49,000 nucleotides of DNA from Parachlorella kessleri (GCA_001598975.1 BBXU01001031.1:1-49000); one strand, 5' to 3'; positions 1 through 11,777 are shown, numbered from the stretch's first letter. The notes: a model not told the origin generated them from the sequence alone. Numbers and translations are program-made.

Positions 1-469
1 AGGGGGGGTGCATTGCAAGACACATGTGCTGGGGGGCTGCAGGCAGCCATGCCAGGCACAGCAGGCTGGGCTGGCTATAACTCTGTGACCAATAATGCAA
101 ACGCAAGGATGCAGATGCCAAGGTTGTGGCCTTGGGAACGGTGTGTGTGTAAGGTACGTGGGGCTGGCTGGCTGGCTCCTGTGGGGTAGGCGAAGTGGCG
201 CGTGCAGTTGTCTAGTCGCGAATGCAGTAGAGATAACCAGATACCACTTGTGTGCACAAAGCATCGGATTTCTGCAAGCTTACTCCCAAAACGACTTCAT
301 GCTCTAGCTTAAGATACACATATGAAGAAGGTATAGCACAGAGACATGGCCCGTCGCGTAGCCAAGAAAAAGCACGGAGCCAGCCTACCTTAGCCAACAG
401 TACGATCAACAAAGAAGAGCACAGCGACATGGCCGTCGCATAGGAAAGAAAGCACGGAGCGATACCCAC

Positions 470-2538
470 CTTGGGTGTGGTATCTCCCAGCTCCTCCCAG
501 TCCGGGCCCCAGTACATGTGGTGCGCCTTCCCCTCGACAGCCGCCACGACAGCCAGCACAAGGGTAACCAGGGCCCACACCCCCACTGAGCACAGCCCCA
601 GCCAGCTGGTTACAGCTGTCGATGACAGACGCCTGCAGAAGGAAGAAGCCGACTAAGTTTAAGTAGTTCCGACAAGAATATTACCTCCAGTTACTGTTCC
701 ATGCAGAAGGGGAGGGAGGGATAGACTGGGCGGTAGCGCCTCGATGCCAGCCATCCCCTAAGCAATAGCCGCAGCCAGCTTGTGATGTCTGTCTGTGATG
801 GGACGTCAGCCCCAATGGAGCAGGCAGATATCACAATACCGGCTGCCCGCCGCTCTCTATGCCTCCCCACCGCCCACCAACAGCCACAGAGGTCCCATCC
901 AGCTGGGGCTGCACATTGCGAGTACACCAGAAGCATCATAACATGGCACTTGAGTAGCTGCCTTAAATTAGACTCACCTGGGGCCGCATTCGGGGGTTAT
1001 GCTTAGCAATGAAACCAGTCTGGCAGCGCCTGGTAGAGTGTATGACTAAGCTACACTCACTTGGGGCTGCACTTGGTGAGTATGGTCACATCGAAACCAG
1101 CCTGGCAACGCTTGGTAGAGTGGATGACTGAGCCACACTCACTTGGGGCTGCACATGGGGATCAGGACGAGCACCAGCACCACCCCAGCTGCCAGCCGCC
1201 TGTCTGAGCACCAGTCCCCCTGCCCTCCCCCAAACCAGTCGCAGAGCAGGCCGTTGAGGCCGCCGCTGTTGCCAGAGAGGATGTCTGCCGCGACAATGAT
1301 GTACACAATCATGAGGCCTGCAATGGGGACCATGGGGTACAAGCGGGCTTCCGACCAGGCCAGGCCTGTGCGTGCCGTAACTGAGTGCCAGCTGGGCTGG
1401 TGCTGCTTCACATAAGACACCAACAGTACGGTATCCACAACGCGGGTTGCTCATTGTTCTCAAATGCCTCTTAAGGTTGAGCTTTGCCAGTAAGGGGCCT
1501 CTGACCCTCAAGGCCCAACACTTGGTACGCGGTACATTTCCCGGCCCACCTGCACAGCGGGATATGAGGCAGAGCTCCAGCAGCAGTGACCCTGCTCTCC
1601 CCAGTAGCCCCTTAACGACTCCAGGGTATGACAGCGACCCAGTGGCGACACTTCCGATTGTCAAGGCCTGAAGACAGCAAGCAGAAGTCAGGGGCAAACA
1701 GAAGTCAGGGGCATGTGGAATGCCGGGCGGTAGCCCAGAAGGGCTGGAGTCAAAGGGCCAGGCTGGGATCACACTTCAAACACAAGCCACTAGGCCAGAA
1801 AACATGGCCCATTTCCCACACATTGCGCACTTCTGGCCCTCAGGAAAGCTCATGGTTTCCGTCACCAGTAGCTGTGCGCCTGCGGCTTCTGCCAGCCTGG
1901 CGATCACGTGTTCAGCCAGTAGGATCTGCGACCTCACGCCATTCCCAAACCCTTCCCAAGACCTCACCTCAATTGAGAAGTGAGTCATGTAGGCCATGAG
2001 CAGCAAGAAGCCAGTTGCGCACACGATGCCAAGCAGTGCGAAACTTTTTGGAAGGGCCGCCATTCCTGGACTTCCAGATATGTATAAGGATTAGGGCCGA
2101 AAGCAGTTGTGGTGCTGTGAGCAATTATGTCATTGCTCCTTCCTTCATTGTAGCTATCCGCAACAAAGCCAGCAGCAGTTTTGCTCACTATTTACCAGGC
2201 GCAGGCCTGACCACTTAGAAATAACACCTATGCAGGCTAAGCGGCGATTTGGCAACATGAGCAGAGAGCTCGGGGTGAATTTGGATGGCACAGAAAGGCA
2301 ACTGGCAGCAGGCAATACAGGCGTTTGCGATAGACCCCACACTTTAGCCATCACAGCCCAGCAAGCAACTCACCCCCAACCCTGGCCCACCTGCCCCCAA
2401 GATGGTCTTCGCCAGCAGTACCGTAGCAACAAGGATAGTCGTGCCTTTGCCGCCTTCATGACCCTCACCCACAACTCGGATCACAGGAAGGAGAAGGGGT
2501 TCCTGCAGCCCTGAGCCAGGGTCTGGTGTTGACGCCAT
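470..2538 (-). CDS. SLC38/AAAP-type amino-acid transporter (3' part beyond left edge)
   Basis: Multi-pass amino-acid permease of the AAAP (SLC38/AVT-like) superfamily, expected to move neutral amino acids across plasma or vacuolar membrane. Five phase-consistent exons are visible: 2538-2391, 2065-1968, 1667-1550, 1317-1143 and 632-470. The start at 2538 gives a short cytosolic N-terminus and then the first helix, with KTILGAGMAALPKSFALLG across the exon 1/2 junction, matching the family's unwound TM1 region. Later segments LSYPGVVKGLLGRAG, GLMIVYIIVAADILSG and LVLIPMCSPK match TM3, TM5 and the helix before the conserved PLCSL-type turn. The exon ending in WGPDWEELGDTTPK precedes helices that should lie left of the window or in small exons I could not place in 1-469. 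The donor of the fourth exon sits in a fourfold tandem repeat. The gene shares a 201-bp divergent upstream region with the FHA-like gene. The family is clear; the substrate cannot be told. Confidence 0.88.
903..1160 (-). repeat. Tandem duplication of a transporter splice donor (4 copies)
   Basis: On the minus strand the exon 4 end TGCAGCCCCAA|GTGAGTG (around 1153-1137) recurs as TGCAGCCCCAAGTGAGTG around 1071-1054, as TGCGGCCCCAGGTGAGT around 988-972, and as a decayed TGCAGCCCCAGCTGG around 913-899. Spacings are about 82, 83 and 75 bp. The first two copies also share the following intron sequence, for example the CACTCTACCA and CTGGTTTC words. Three of the four copies keep a usable GT donor. 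Confidence 0.85.
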
Positions 2539-2739
2539 AGTGGTAGATAAATATAACACTCTTCAAGCACTAAATCCCGCTCGCCTCTCCCCAGGCATCC
2601 CTTTTTCCGCAGCAGCGCGCCCAAGCTGCTGTGCCTCGCTGGAGGCCTAGTCAGCCTGCCGAAAGGCATCTGTCCATCTCACCCTCGTAACGGTTATTTC
2701 ATCCTAGATTAGTATCGAAAGTCGAGAACAACCGCCGCA
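2539..2739. promoter_or_regulatory. Divergent intergenic region, transporter / FHA-like gene
   Basis: The 201 bp separate the transporter start (2538, minus) from the FHA-like gene start (2740, plus). It must hold both 5' UTRs and promoters, so a shared bidirectional promoter is likely. I see no clear TATA box or other named element. Confidence 0.4.
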
Positions 2740-3916
2740 ATGCAAGCAACCGTGCGAACTGCTGCCTCCGCTCGTCCCGCTGCTGCCTGTCGGGCCCGGC
2801 CTCGAAGGCTCCTTGTGCAGAATCACTCCCTCTGGTCCCTGCAGCCCGAGCCCAAATGGTGAGTGGGATCACATATTCCACCGATCAAGCACTACAGCTA
2901 AGGGTGCAACCCCAGGGCAGGAGAGTAGCCACCCTGCCAGTTGCAAGCTGCCACAGTTGCCCAGGCAGGCTTAACGGAGAGACTTAACTACTGCAGGTGC
3001 TACAAGAACCCTGACGCAGCCAAGAAACTGTGTATGGTTGACCTCACAGTGAGTCTGTTTGTCAGCAGTGGCTTGCACTTGCAGCAGTACAGGATATTGC
3101 TGCAGCCAGCTCAAGGGTACTGCGCAGCAAGGGATATGAGAGGTCTGCAGGGGAGTGAGGCCAACCCGCATATTTGTCTTATCAGTTTTGGCTTGGCTGT
3201 CACGGCAAGGCCGAACGGCGGTTCAAGGGAAGTTCAGGATCTGCATGGTTTGGTATAGCAACCTCAACTACCTCGGCTTTGTCCATGAGGCATGTAGTCT
3301 TAGGCACCCACTTTGGCTGCAACATGTGTCGCTGTTGCAGGGAGCCATAGGTACCAAGCGCCTGTGCAGCGTTGGAACGTATGAAGATCACATTGGTGAT
3401 GCGGACGAGGTCATCAAACTTGGCCATGGAGGCATCCATGTTGTGTTTGAAGCAGAGGGGACAGCCACGCCCCTCGACTCCCCTTCCCGCCTCTTTGTCA
3501 CAGTGAGTCGCTCAGCTTTTAGCAAGCAGCTGCGGCGCTTGCCTGACCTATACATTTTTTTTAATTTTTTTTGCTCGCATCCCACTCGCCCTTTGAAGCT
3601 GGCATCCGGCCCTACAGCTCTTCTAGTAGACTGGTTCAGCTTTCCCTCACCTGCTGTCTTGTTGGTCCCGGCATGCCACCACTTTTCTTGCCTTGCTGGG
3701 TTGGTGTGAATGCCTGCCTTCATCATGCATCACCCGCTACCCACTGCTGTTTGCTCCACTGCCAACTTGTAGGATTTGGACTCCACAGTCCCTATCACGG
3801 TGGATGGGCAGAAGCTTGAGCGCGGCAAGCGCACCCAGCTCAAGCCCGGCTGTGTGATGCAGTGCGGCGAGGACGCTGCTTTCCAAGTGCTGAGGAATGT
3901 GTTTGCCCATGCCTGA
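2740..3916 (+). CDS. FHA-domain-like protein, probably plastid-targeted
   Basis: Four phase-consistent exons (2740-2858, 2997-3048, 3341-3502, 3773-3916) give 158 residues. The first 30 or so residues are rich in Ala, Arg and Ser without acidic residues, as in a chloroplast transit peptide. The C-terminal half reads like a forkhead-associated fold: a strand with DADEVIKLGHGGIHVVFEAEG, then RLFVT-DLDST, VDGQKLERGKRTQLKPG and a final DAAFQVLRNVF. In plant and cyanobacterial FHA proteins these correspond to the DADI..SRHA, DL.STNGT and VNG..L..G...L..GD segments. Here the phosphothreonine-binding hallmarks are altered: Gly-Arg is not evident, Ser-x-x-His is reduced to a His, and Asn-Gly is replaced by Pro-Ile. 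It may be a structural rather than a phosphopeptide-binding module. The whole frame is open, so I do not call it a pseudogene. Divergent from the transporter, convergent with ribosomal L1. Confidence 0.65.
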
Positions 3917-4842
3917 GCCTCTGTCTGCCTGTGGTAGGGGCTAACGCCTTAGGGGCTGCTGTGGAGAGGAGAGTAATAGTGCTAAGAAAGCATGATGGTG
4001 ACTGTGAGTCTCCTGTTTTTATGTGTGGCGTTTGAGAGGTGGGTGCTGGAGGACTTTCTGACTGAAGAGCGCGTCTGGCAGACGTCCTGAAGTAAGCCAT
4101 GTTTGCGAGATTTGCACCGCGCTTAGTTTTAGCTAGGTTGGAGGGGCATCCCATGGAAGGGTGGAACAGGGGGTGCAGTGCTGCAATACACTTTCTTCTG
4201 TTGGCTTCCACAGGAGCAGCCCCTGAACCTGTTGCAATGCAAGCGAGTCCCCTGGAAGAGCTACAGCGCTGGTCACTGCAAGCCTAAGGGACTGGTCTCA
4301 TGCCTTTTTGGTGTCCTGCAAGTACTAAGTAATACACTTTCCAAGAGCAGGAGCTGCTGTTGTCCTGTGCTTTTGTTACTAGTTGGAAGGAAAGCTTTGA
4401 AGAGTGACAGCGATGTTGTTGAGTATGTATCCTCCTGTTGACAGATCTGACCTTGCTTGTCTGGTAGTTAGCATTGCCAGAATTTCTGAGAAGAAATCTC
4501 TTAACTTTTAGCTTCCCAGTGAGCAAGGCTTGCTGTAATTTGCAGCCTGTAAACTCAAGCCAAAGACAACTGACCAGCACTCCCAGACGCATACCCAATC
4601 TATGCATTATGCATTCACAACACCACAAGTGGACACACGATTCCAACGACACACGATTCCCACCACAACAATGAGTTGTGCCTGTCAGACCCTGGCAGTG
4701 TCAGACCAGCCTCAACTTAAGCATCTTCCAGCGCCCACGCAGTGGAACACAGTTTGGCTTCTATCATGTGCCGCAGCTTCCATACCATGGCCGCTAGGGG
4801 AGCATTCCCACTGCCCCCTGCCAGACCCCTGCCACCGCCGCA
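3917..4842. other. Convergent 3' region between FHA-like gene and L1
   Basis: No gene was found in these 926 bp. They hold the 3' UTRs of two convergent genes. Two TGTAA motifs (4534-4538 and 4548-4552), the usual chlorophyte polyadenylation signal, lie about 620-635 nt after the FHA-like stop. A short direct repeat of ACACACGATTCC occurs near 4633-4662. Confidence 0.4.
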
Positions 4843-7293
4843 TCACTTGGACTTGCCCATGCTCTGGCCCGCTGCCACCAGGGAGGGCAGCGTGATGGGC
4901 ACCCCAGCGCCCATCGTGGAGCTCAGCGTGGCAGACAGGATGTAGCCGCCGGCGCTGCTGCCCTTGACGCCCTTGGGCCTGGCGGCCATGATGGCCGCGG
5001 CAAAGGTGGCGATGTTGGCGTGAAGTCGATCCGAGTCGAAGCTGACCTTGCCCAGGCCGGCATGCACCACGCCACCCTTGTCAGCCCTGCACAAGCAGAA
5101 ATGGGAAGGGGGTGGCTCGTGGAGACGTCATCTGGTTGAAGCGTAACACCTCACATTTGCAGTTCCAGAAAGGTGTGGATGCAAAGTCCCAAGCAGCAGC
5201 AACATCGGGCGATCACCAAAAGTCCACTCCCTACCACAGAACTGGAAAGCTTAACGTGCGAATCTCTGACACAACCCCACCTGGCCAGCAACCACACCTA
5301 AACTCAACACTACTCTCCCTCAGCTCCAAGACTGCCTCCACCACAGTGGTAAGACACGTTACAGGTTAGCACCACCCCCGGGGGCGGCCCCGTAAGCAGG
5401 AAGTCATGTTCCATGCTTGCCGCAAGAATGCACCCATCCCACCCAAACCGAGGCTGTCTGTCATTTCACATCACCATCAGTGATCCAGGCCAGAAAGGGC
5501 ATGTGCTCACCTGAACTCTACGCGCCCCTTCTTCATCTGCCCAATTGCCTCCGCCACGTTGGTTGTAACAGTTCCCAGCTTGGGGTTCGGCATAAGGCCC
5601 CGGGGCCCCAGGATGCGAGCTACCTTCCCAAGCTTGGGCATCATGTCTGGCGTGGCGATGCACTTGTCGAATGCTAGGTTTGAGCCGCCGGATTCCTGGA
5701 TCTGCTGGATCAATGAATCAGATCCCACCACGTCCGCTCCTGCACAGGGTAAAAGGCTTCACCTTATGCACTTGCTAGTGGCATGTTGTTTACATGCAGA
5801 CAAGCAGGGACAGGCATGCGAAGAACAGAGCAGCCATGCATCCAAATAACAAAGGCAAGGACTACAACAATGGGCACACCCGCCGGCCTGTGCCACAGGC
5901 GTTCCCACAGTGCTTTGTACTCTGCCGTCCCCAGGCGACATAAGGCATGCAGCCGCCAACGCCACAGCTTCCAGCGCCTTTCCATCCGCCATTGCTTTGC
6001 AAAGCACCCTGGCGCCCTGCTTGCAGGCTAGGGGCACCATCACTCATCATTCAATCAACAAGGTCCGCCTCCCACTCCCACCTGCTGCTCGTGCCGCCTC
6101 CGCTGCCTCGTCCTTGGCAAACACGCAAACCCTGACAGCCTTGCCGGTGCCATGTGGCAGCATGGTGGCCCCCCTAACCATTTGGTCCCCCCGCCGTGGG
6201 TCGATGCCTAGCCGCAGCGCCAGCTCCACTGTTTCGTCAAAGTTTGCCCTCGCTTGCGCCTGCGAGTGGTTGGGGGTGAGGCGGTAAGCAGGCATCAATG
6301 CAACCGCGGGATGTTGCCTACATGGGACGATGCCCCTTAACGCAGCTCCAGCAGCACGATATTACCGCTGCCCTTGCCTGTGCCTGTACCTGAGTGCAAG
6401 AGAGGGAGGATATGCAGGTGCCCTCATGCGATGCACTGTCAGGGTGCAGAGTAAACTGTTAGGTGAGCACTTGTGCAACATCATCAGGCAGCGAGCCAAG
6501 CCCTAACCCTGTCCCAGGGCACCGTCCCTGCTGTGGGTCCCAAGGAGCAAGGGGTGGTGGCAGACCGCATAAGAGCTGGGCTGCGCACCAGGCCAGGTAT
6601 AAGACCAGCTGCAGTCTGCCTGTACAGCCATGACAGCACCTCAACTCCAACCCGTCCACTTTACCTAGAAACAAAGGCACCTGATGTTCCACTCCATCAG
6701 AGAGCTCGCTCACGACAACCTCACCCTCCACCAGCAAAAACCCTTGAAGCAGGGTTGCACAACAACCCACAGCCCTGCATCTCAACCCTTGCAGCTACAC
6801 ATACCTGCACTTGCTTGATGGCATCAAGCAATGGCACCGGCTCCCGCCGGGGCTTGACCTTAGTTGGTATAAACGTTGGCAGGGGCAAGCCATCTAGTGT
6901 CCGCAAGCCGAAAGCCGATGTTGGTGCTGCTGCTGCTACTGCTGCTGGGGCTGCTGCTGCTGCCTGTGCTGCCGCCGCTGCTGCTCCTGCTGCTGCCGGG
7001 GGTACTGCGCTGACGAAGGCTATGGGCACCGGTGGGGTTGGCGCTGCTTGACCAGCTTGCTGCGATGCCGCCTCCTATAGCGTACCAAACACAGGTTTGA
7101 AGCAGTCAGGTTTGCTAGGTTTTCCCCCACAAGCTAGGGCACAGGAGTTGCACTTGCTCGTCGTGAGGGAGATAACAGAGAAGTGCCCCGCTGTCATCAC
7201 AGGCCCCAGGTTCCGTACCGTAGAGGCGCCTCGTTGCTGAAGTGATGACAACAACCGGCCCCATAGGGAGCAACTTCTTCTTGTAGCAAGCAT
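4843..7293 (-). CDS. Bacterial-type ribosomal protein L1 (uL1), organellar, probably mitochondrial
   Basis: Large-subunit L1-stalk protein of an organellar ribosome. Five phase-consistent exons: 7293-7219, 7074-6805, 6259-6082, 5739-5511 and 5086-4843. Exon 1 encodes a 25-residue presequence ([20 protein letters not shown] and on) rich in Arg, Ser and Leu with no acidic residue, which looks more mitochondrial than plastid. Exon 2 is an Ala run followed by a Pro/Lys linker. The L1 core then starts with [22 protein letters not shown] and runs through [34 protein letters not shown], the diagnostic [16 protein letters not shown] and [20 protein letters not shown]. The protein ends in SMGKSK. All core strands and the RNA-binding MPNPKxGT loop are intact. 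Plastid targeting cannot be excluded by eye. It is head to head with the methyltransferase gene across about 400 bp. Confidence 0.95.
6920..7010. repeat. GCT/GCC-rich trinucleotide tract encoding an alanine run
   Basis: An imperfect GCT/GCC repeat in exon 2 of the L1 gene. On the coding (minus) strand it gives the Ala-rich stretch between presequence and L1 core. It also creates a long open frame on the plus strand (6473-7051) that I regard as a shadow. Confidence 0.8.
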
Positions 7294-7696
7294 ACTGCTG
7301 CTGCAGCCGTGGGTTCCACTTCAGCCCTGGTCCCTGCCAGCTGCAGCAGTCCCACCTTTATATCCTAGCTTGCAATGCAAATGCTGCTATCGATTTGTCA
7401 CGTATGAACACCTGGGTGTAAGGGTGGGATGGCAACAGTGCCTGACTAGTATAAGCTTACTCCAAAGTACTGTGAAAATGCATAGAATTATTATCCTGAC
7501 TAAAAAAGAGAGTATTGATCCAAAGATGTCAGCCTAGTTGCCTCCCTCCCGCTCGGGTCCCGCCTCCCACACGTTCAAAGTGTCTCTTGCTGATCTAAGC
7601 CAATGGTGGTTCGAACTTAACTATCTGCCCCTGGCACTATTCTCCAGGTAATTCTTCTCTTGTTAGCGCGATTAGCTCGGCTGTTGAGGTGCTACC
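7294..7696. promoter_or_regulatory. Divergent intergenic region, L1 / methyltransferase
   Basis: About 400 bp between two divergently oriented starts, so both promoters must be here. No specific element is recognised. The text GATTAGCTCGGCTGTTGAGG near 7670 looks faintly like a tRNA D-arm, but no acceptor stem, anticodon arm or T-loop follows. Confidence 0.35.
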
Positions 7697-10455
7697 ATGG
7701 ATGCGCAGGCCAAAGTTAGGGCGCTTTACGGAGTAATGCAGTCCTTGGAGGTGAGATGTGGCTTGGTTCTCGCACACGATCCCCAAAGTGGCTTCTTGTC
7801 TGTTCCCTCAAGCCCAGCATGCTATCCTGGCTTGCAAGCTGTCCTCCTGGTTTACCCCTCCTCAGCTAGGAACTTTCTTTAAGTATGTCTCATAATAAAT
7901 ACCCTTGACCCGTGACTGTTTCTTTTGCAGAACAAACTTGGTGGAGGGGAGGGCATTGAGGGCCTCTATGGCTCGGTGACTAAGGGGGGCATGCAGAAGG
8001 TCCTCACAGCGCTGCGCGACAAGTGCGGGCTGGACAGCAACAGCAGGCTGGTGGACATTGGAGCTGGGCTGGGCAGGTGTGTGGGCTGGGCGGAGGCAGG
8101 CGTGGGAGGCTGGAATCAGTGGCCACAGCCTTCAACTCGCTTGATGCTTGCACCACACATATATGCCTCGGCCTCGCTTTCGTACTCTCACCCTCAATCC
8201 CGCCGCCACAGACCATCATCTCCCTGCCTGCGCCGCTGCAGGCCCCTCATGCATGCCCTCGTAGACCCCGGCATCGCCTCTGGCTTTGGCGTGGAGATAG
8301 ACAGGATCAAGTGCGACAAAGCGGCCGCCTTCCTGCGGCAGGCCCTGGTGGAGCTGCGGCGCAAGGGAGTTGTGGGGCCAGGGGACAGCCAGCTGCAGGA
8401 GCCGCCCTCAATACAGTGCGCCCCAATCGAGCAGGTGGGCGTGGGTGCTATCCCGAGGTCGGGAGGCGTATGCTGTCGGCACGCTTCTCAGTCTTGCACT
8501 GTTTCTATCACCTGGCGTCCAGGGGCGCTAGGCTAGCCAGGGCCATGCAACAACAGAGCGAGCGTGGTGCTCTCCCGCTGCCAACATGATATATATTATA
8601 TATCTATGGAAAGGTCTGCCAACCAGGAGCCTCCAGGGCTAACAATATCAATTAGGGACGGCTTCGCCCACCCCTCACGCTCAGCTTTCCATGCTGACCC
8701 TCCCCTGCTGGTGAAGACTTGGGTTGCTCTGCATACCCATTCCCTCCTGTGGACTAGGCCATGCCGGGTGTCCAGCACCCTGCACCTACTTTGATTGGAA
8801 ACAAAGATCCTGGCCCCAATAATCTCACACGCCTCCATAAACCCTTGCAGATGAAGACGCTGGACCCATGCACCCATGCCTACTCCTTCTGGGAGGGGGT
8901 CCCCCTGGACGGCAAGGCAGCCTTCGGGCGCCTGTTTGCCGCCTCCCGCACCCTGCAGGCGGTTGCGGTGGTGCAGCGGGCGATGCGTGGCCAGCAGAGC
9001 CCCGCGGAAGTGATGGAGTGCCTGGGCTTTGGGGAGCTGGTGCTGGTGGACTCGTTCAGCGTCAGCATGTCGGGTGAGCAGGTCACAGAGCATACCTGCG
9101 CTAGCAAGTGCCGGTGTAGCATTGGTTCCTGGGGTTTGGGGGCTGGTGCTAGTGGGCTCGCGAGGCCAGCGTGGCGACTAATGTGGTGCATTGAAGCGCT
9201 GGCTAGCTTTCTCTACAAATGTGCTGTGCCTTAGGGAGCCACTTCAGCCGGACACTAGGTTTGTTTGGTTGGGCGAGCCAGGGGGATGGAGTACAGGCAG
9301 ATCCTCAAAGAGGCTAGAAGGTCCTCCTCCAGGAAGGATGCTAGCAGGCCGACAGCACATCGTGGCGCAGTCCGCTGGCAGGCTAAGAAGTGGGACCTGT
9401 GATCATCGTGCTTAGGAAGCTGCAAGATGTTGGGCTGTGAGCAAGCCAAGTATCGTGCACCAATGTTGAGCCTTGCAAACTGCTGAGGGCGTCCTCGTCC
9501 TCGCCCTCCCTTCCCCTGGTTACAGGTAGCGGCCGAAGCTTCACTGCCTACGTCTTCAACCGCGTTGAGCCCCCAGCAGCCCTGCCCACGCCCCTGGCAG
9601 CAGAGCAGCCGGTGGCCGAGGGTGTGGCCACTCCTGACCACTCCGTGGACCTTCAAGCAGCATGCTCCCTAGCGTCTACTGCCTCCTTCCCAGAGGGTGA
9701 GGTTGGTAGGGAGGCCACAGAGGCTGCCGCTTCAGGCACAGCGCTGGCAGGCTCTGGAGCAGCGGCACCATTACAACCGCCTGCCACAGCCGCCCGGGAG
9801 GGCGAGCAAGTGCAGCAGCCATCAGCGCTGGGCCGCGGCTCTAGGCGGGCTGTTAGCAGGCGTGGGGAGGCTGAGAGGTCGGCAGCACCAGAAACCAGTG
9901 CTAGTCGAGCAGGTAATGGCGCTAGCATGCAGACAAGGAGCAGTCGCAGGAATGCAGCTAAGGGCTCAGAAGCACATAGAGGCAGTAATGGTGGAGCAGA
10001 AGCTCAGGGTGCGAATGCCGGTGGAGCTGCCCTTGCGAGCGCAAACGCCAGCTGCGGCGCTGCACAGCAGCAAAAGCGGGCCAGCCCCCAGAAGCCCAAG
10101 GGCGTGCAGAAAAGGCAGTCCCCTAGAAAGGCAGCCCCGGTGCTTTTGCAAGGTGCGTGCGCCAGAGATTGCATTCCGTCGGGCATGGATGTTCTGAATG
10201 GAATGAGAAATGGCAGTGGCTTGTCCAAGGGCTGCTGGTCCCTGTCCCTCGGTGATACCTTTCGATTTATTTGCGTTGACTGTTTGCTGGCCTCGTGCTG
10301 CAGATGCTAGGGTTCGCCGGCCAGGGGCTGCGATGCCCAGCTGCATGCCTGGGAAGGGCATGCGGGTCCCTACAAAGCACGCTACTGCTGCTGGCGGGGG
10401 CACAGCAGACCAAGCACAGTCGCCAACACGTGCAAGGCGTGGCCTCTTGGCTTGA
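7697..10455 (+). CDS. DOT1-like SAM-dependent methyltransferase with basic C-terminal tail
   Basis: Six phase-consistent exons (7697-7750, 7931-8076, 8242-8434, 8851-9073, 9526-10152, 10304-10455) encode 464 residues. Residues about 25-70 read GLYGSVTKGGMQKVL followed by SRLVDIGAGLGR, the glycine-rich SAM-binding motif I. Then comes PLMHALVDPGIASGFGVEID, with the acidic residue that binds the ribose of SAM at the end of strand 2. This order resembles the DOT1 / class I methyltransferase fold, including the small helical lead-in with a Y-G-x-x-T/S motif. After about residue 250 the protein becomes disordered, rich in Ala, Ser, Gln and Arg, with basic clusters (QKRQSPRKAAP) near the end, suitable for binding nucleic acid or chromatin. 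Histone H3K79-type activity is a family inference; a small-molecule or other protein substrate is possible. No SET domain is seen. The nearest gene downstream on this strand is the weak ORF at 10871. Confidence 0.8.
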
Positions 10456-10469
10456 AGAGATGAGGACCT

Positions 10470-10489
10470 TGACTGACTGACTGACTGAC
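10470..10489. repeat. (TGAC)5 microsatellite
   Basis: Five perfect TGAC units just after the stop codon of the methyltransferase gene, in its 3' UTR. Confidence 0.9.
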
Positions 10490-10870
10490 AATAATGGTGC
10501 CTTGCTGGTGACTATCGTCCCTTCAAAAAATTAATGACTTAGGTGTTTGATGACTGGTGCGACACTTAGGCAGCCACTTACAAGCACCTGTGTGCTTCCT
10601 TGTTGTGATTTGTTTTAGACTTGTTCTAACTGACGGACTGAAGAGGGGGACCAGCTCTGCAACTGGCCAACTGCAATTTTTATCGCATCAATGGCATTGA
10701 AGGTTTTGCTTGCAAGTGGCAGGTCAGGATGGTTTCTGTTTGGACCCTAGCCCATGTGCGTGGCAGTGTGTTGAGTTGCATGGTTCGAGGGCTGAAAGAA
10801 GAGTCGTCATAGAGTCATAAGGTCTTGATATAGATGTGGTGTTGTTTGCACGGAGTAGCGTCTCAGCAAA

Positions 10871-11368
10871 ATGAACTTGTCACCACTTGCTCTGCTGCCC
10901 CTGTGTCACAAAACCGGTCCCACTAAGGCAGCTGTACACCCGCCAAACTGCTGTAAAGTGCAGCTCAAGACGGGTCCCTGCACCCTGCTAACAGCCAATG
11001 GCAAGAGGCTGAGAAAATCCTTTCCTCGTATTTCATCAAAGATTTCAGTAAGCTGTAAGGACCAAGCGCCTGCCGTCACAGCCGTGCTCCCAGCCTCCTT
11101 CTCCCATGGTTGCAAATCTACTGCTACCCTCCAGCGGAACTCCCACCGACTGCTGTCTTTCCTTTTGTGGCAGAGGTGACGGCGTTGCAACGGCGACACC
11201 TCCTCTGACCACCTTTCATCAAGTGAAATCACCATCGACGGCCCTATCCTAAGCGCCTTCAAGGACCTCTCCCCCCAGCCCTTCAATGCAGTTGATGGGC
11301 TGCAGCCTGCCCAGCCTTCCATGCCCGACACTTTGGCCAAAAGGCGGCCTCTGCAACACAAGAGTTAA
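10871..11368 (+). other. Unassigned reading frame broken by one TGA
   Basis: A single frame runs from ATG at 10871 to a stop at 11366-11368 and is interrupted only by TGA at 11177-11179. The part after the TGA (segments such as SSEITIDGPILSAFKDLSPQ) looks protein-like, and the N-terminus resembles a short targeting peptide. On the opposite strand an uninterrupted 151-codon frame covers 11361-10906. I recognise neither, and no intron that removes the TGA is convincing. It could be a decayed gene, a gene with an unseen intron, or non-coding sequence on both strands. The rest of 10490-11777 holds nothing I can name. Confidence 0.25.
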
Positions 11369-11777
11369 GGACCAACCGCCTCTCAGAGTCTGGAAAGCAA
11401 GGTGACCTGACGTGGTTACCAAGGGTTAGCTGAGAGGGCGCAGGATGTCCTGCTGGCGCGCTAGACAGTAACGTTGCTAATGCTCACATTTCAATGGCAC
11501 TGAGGCGGCTCACCGCGCAGTCACTCACAACGAAACACGAAGGCATTAGCTGAGGGTGGGGCAACTAGCCACCTAGACGGAATCAGATCTGAGTGGAAGC
11601 TGCTGACTCCCCACAACAAGGCAGGAACCTGGCGAAGGTGCTCGGTAGCTTCCCTTGGAAGACTTTGCCCTCCTTCTTAAGCTGGTGAAAGCGTCTCGAA
11701 TTCAACATTTTCAGCGATCTAGTTTCACTGCAAGCTTTCGTGCTCTCCCTCAACCCCTATCCTCCAACTCGACCAAC

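Noticed and set aside
1086..1772. 228-codon minus-strand open frame
   Set aside because: It is a composite of different frames: it overlaps transporter exon 3 in the right frame, then runs on through introns without family similarity.
6473..7051. 192-codon plus-strand open frame
   Set aside because: It lies antisense to L1 exons and is kept open by the GCT/GCC tract. The L1 reading gives a full conserved protein.
7660..7696. tRNA-like text GATTAGCTCGGCTGTTGAGG
   Set aside because: No acceptor stem, anticodon arm or T-loop at the right distances. It lies in the 5' region of the methyltransferase gene.
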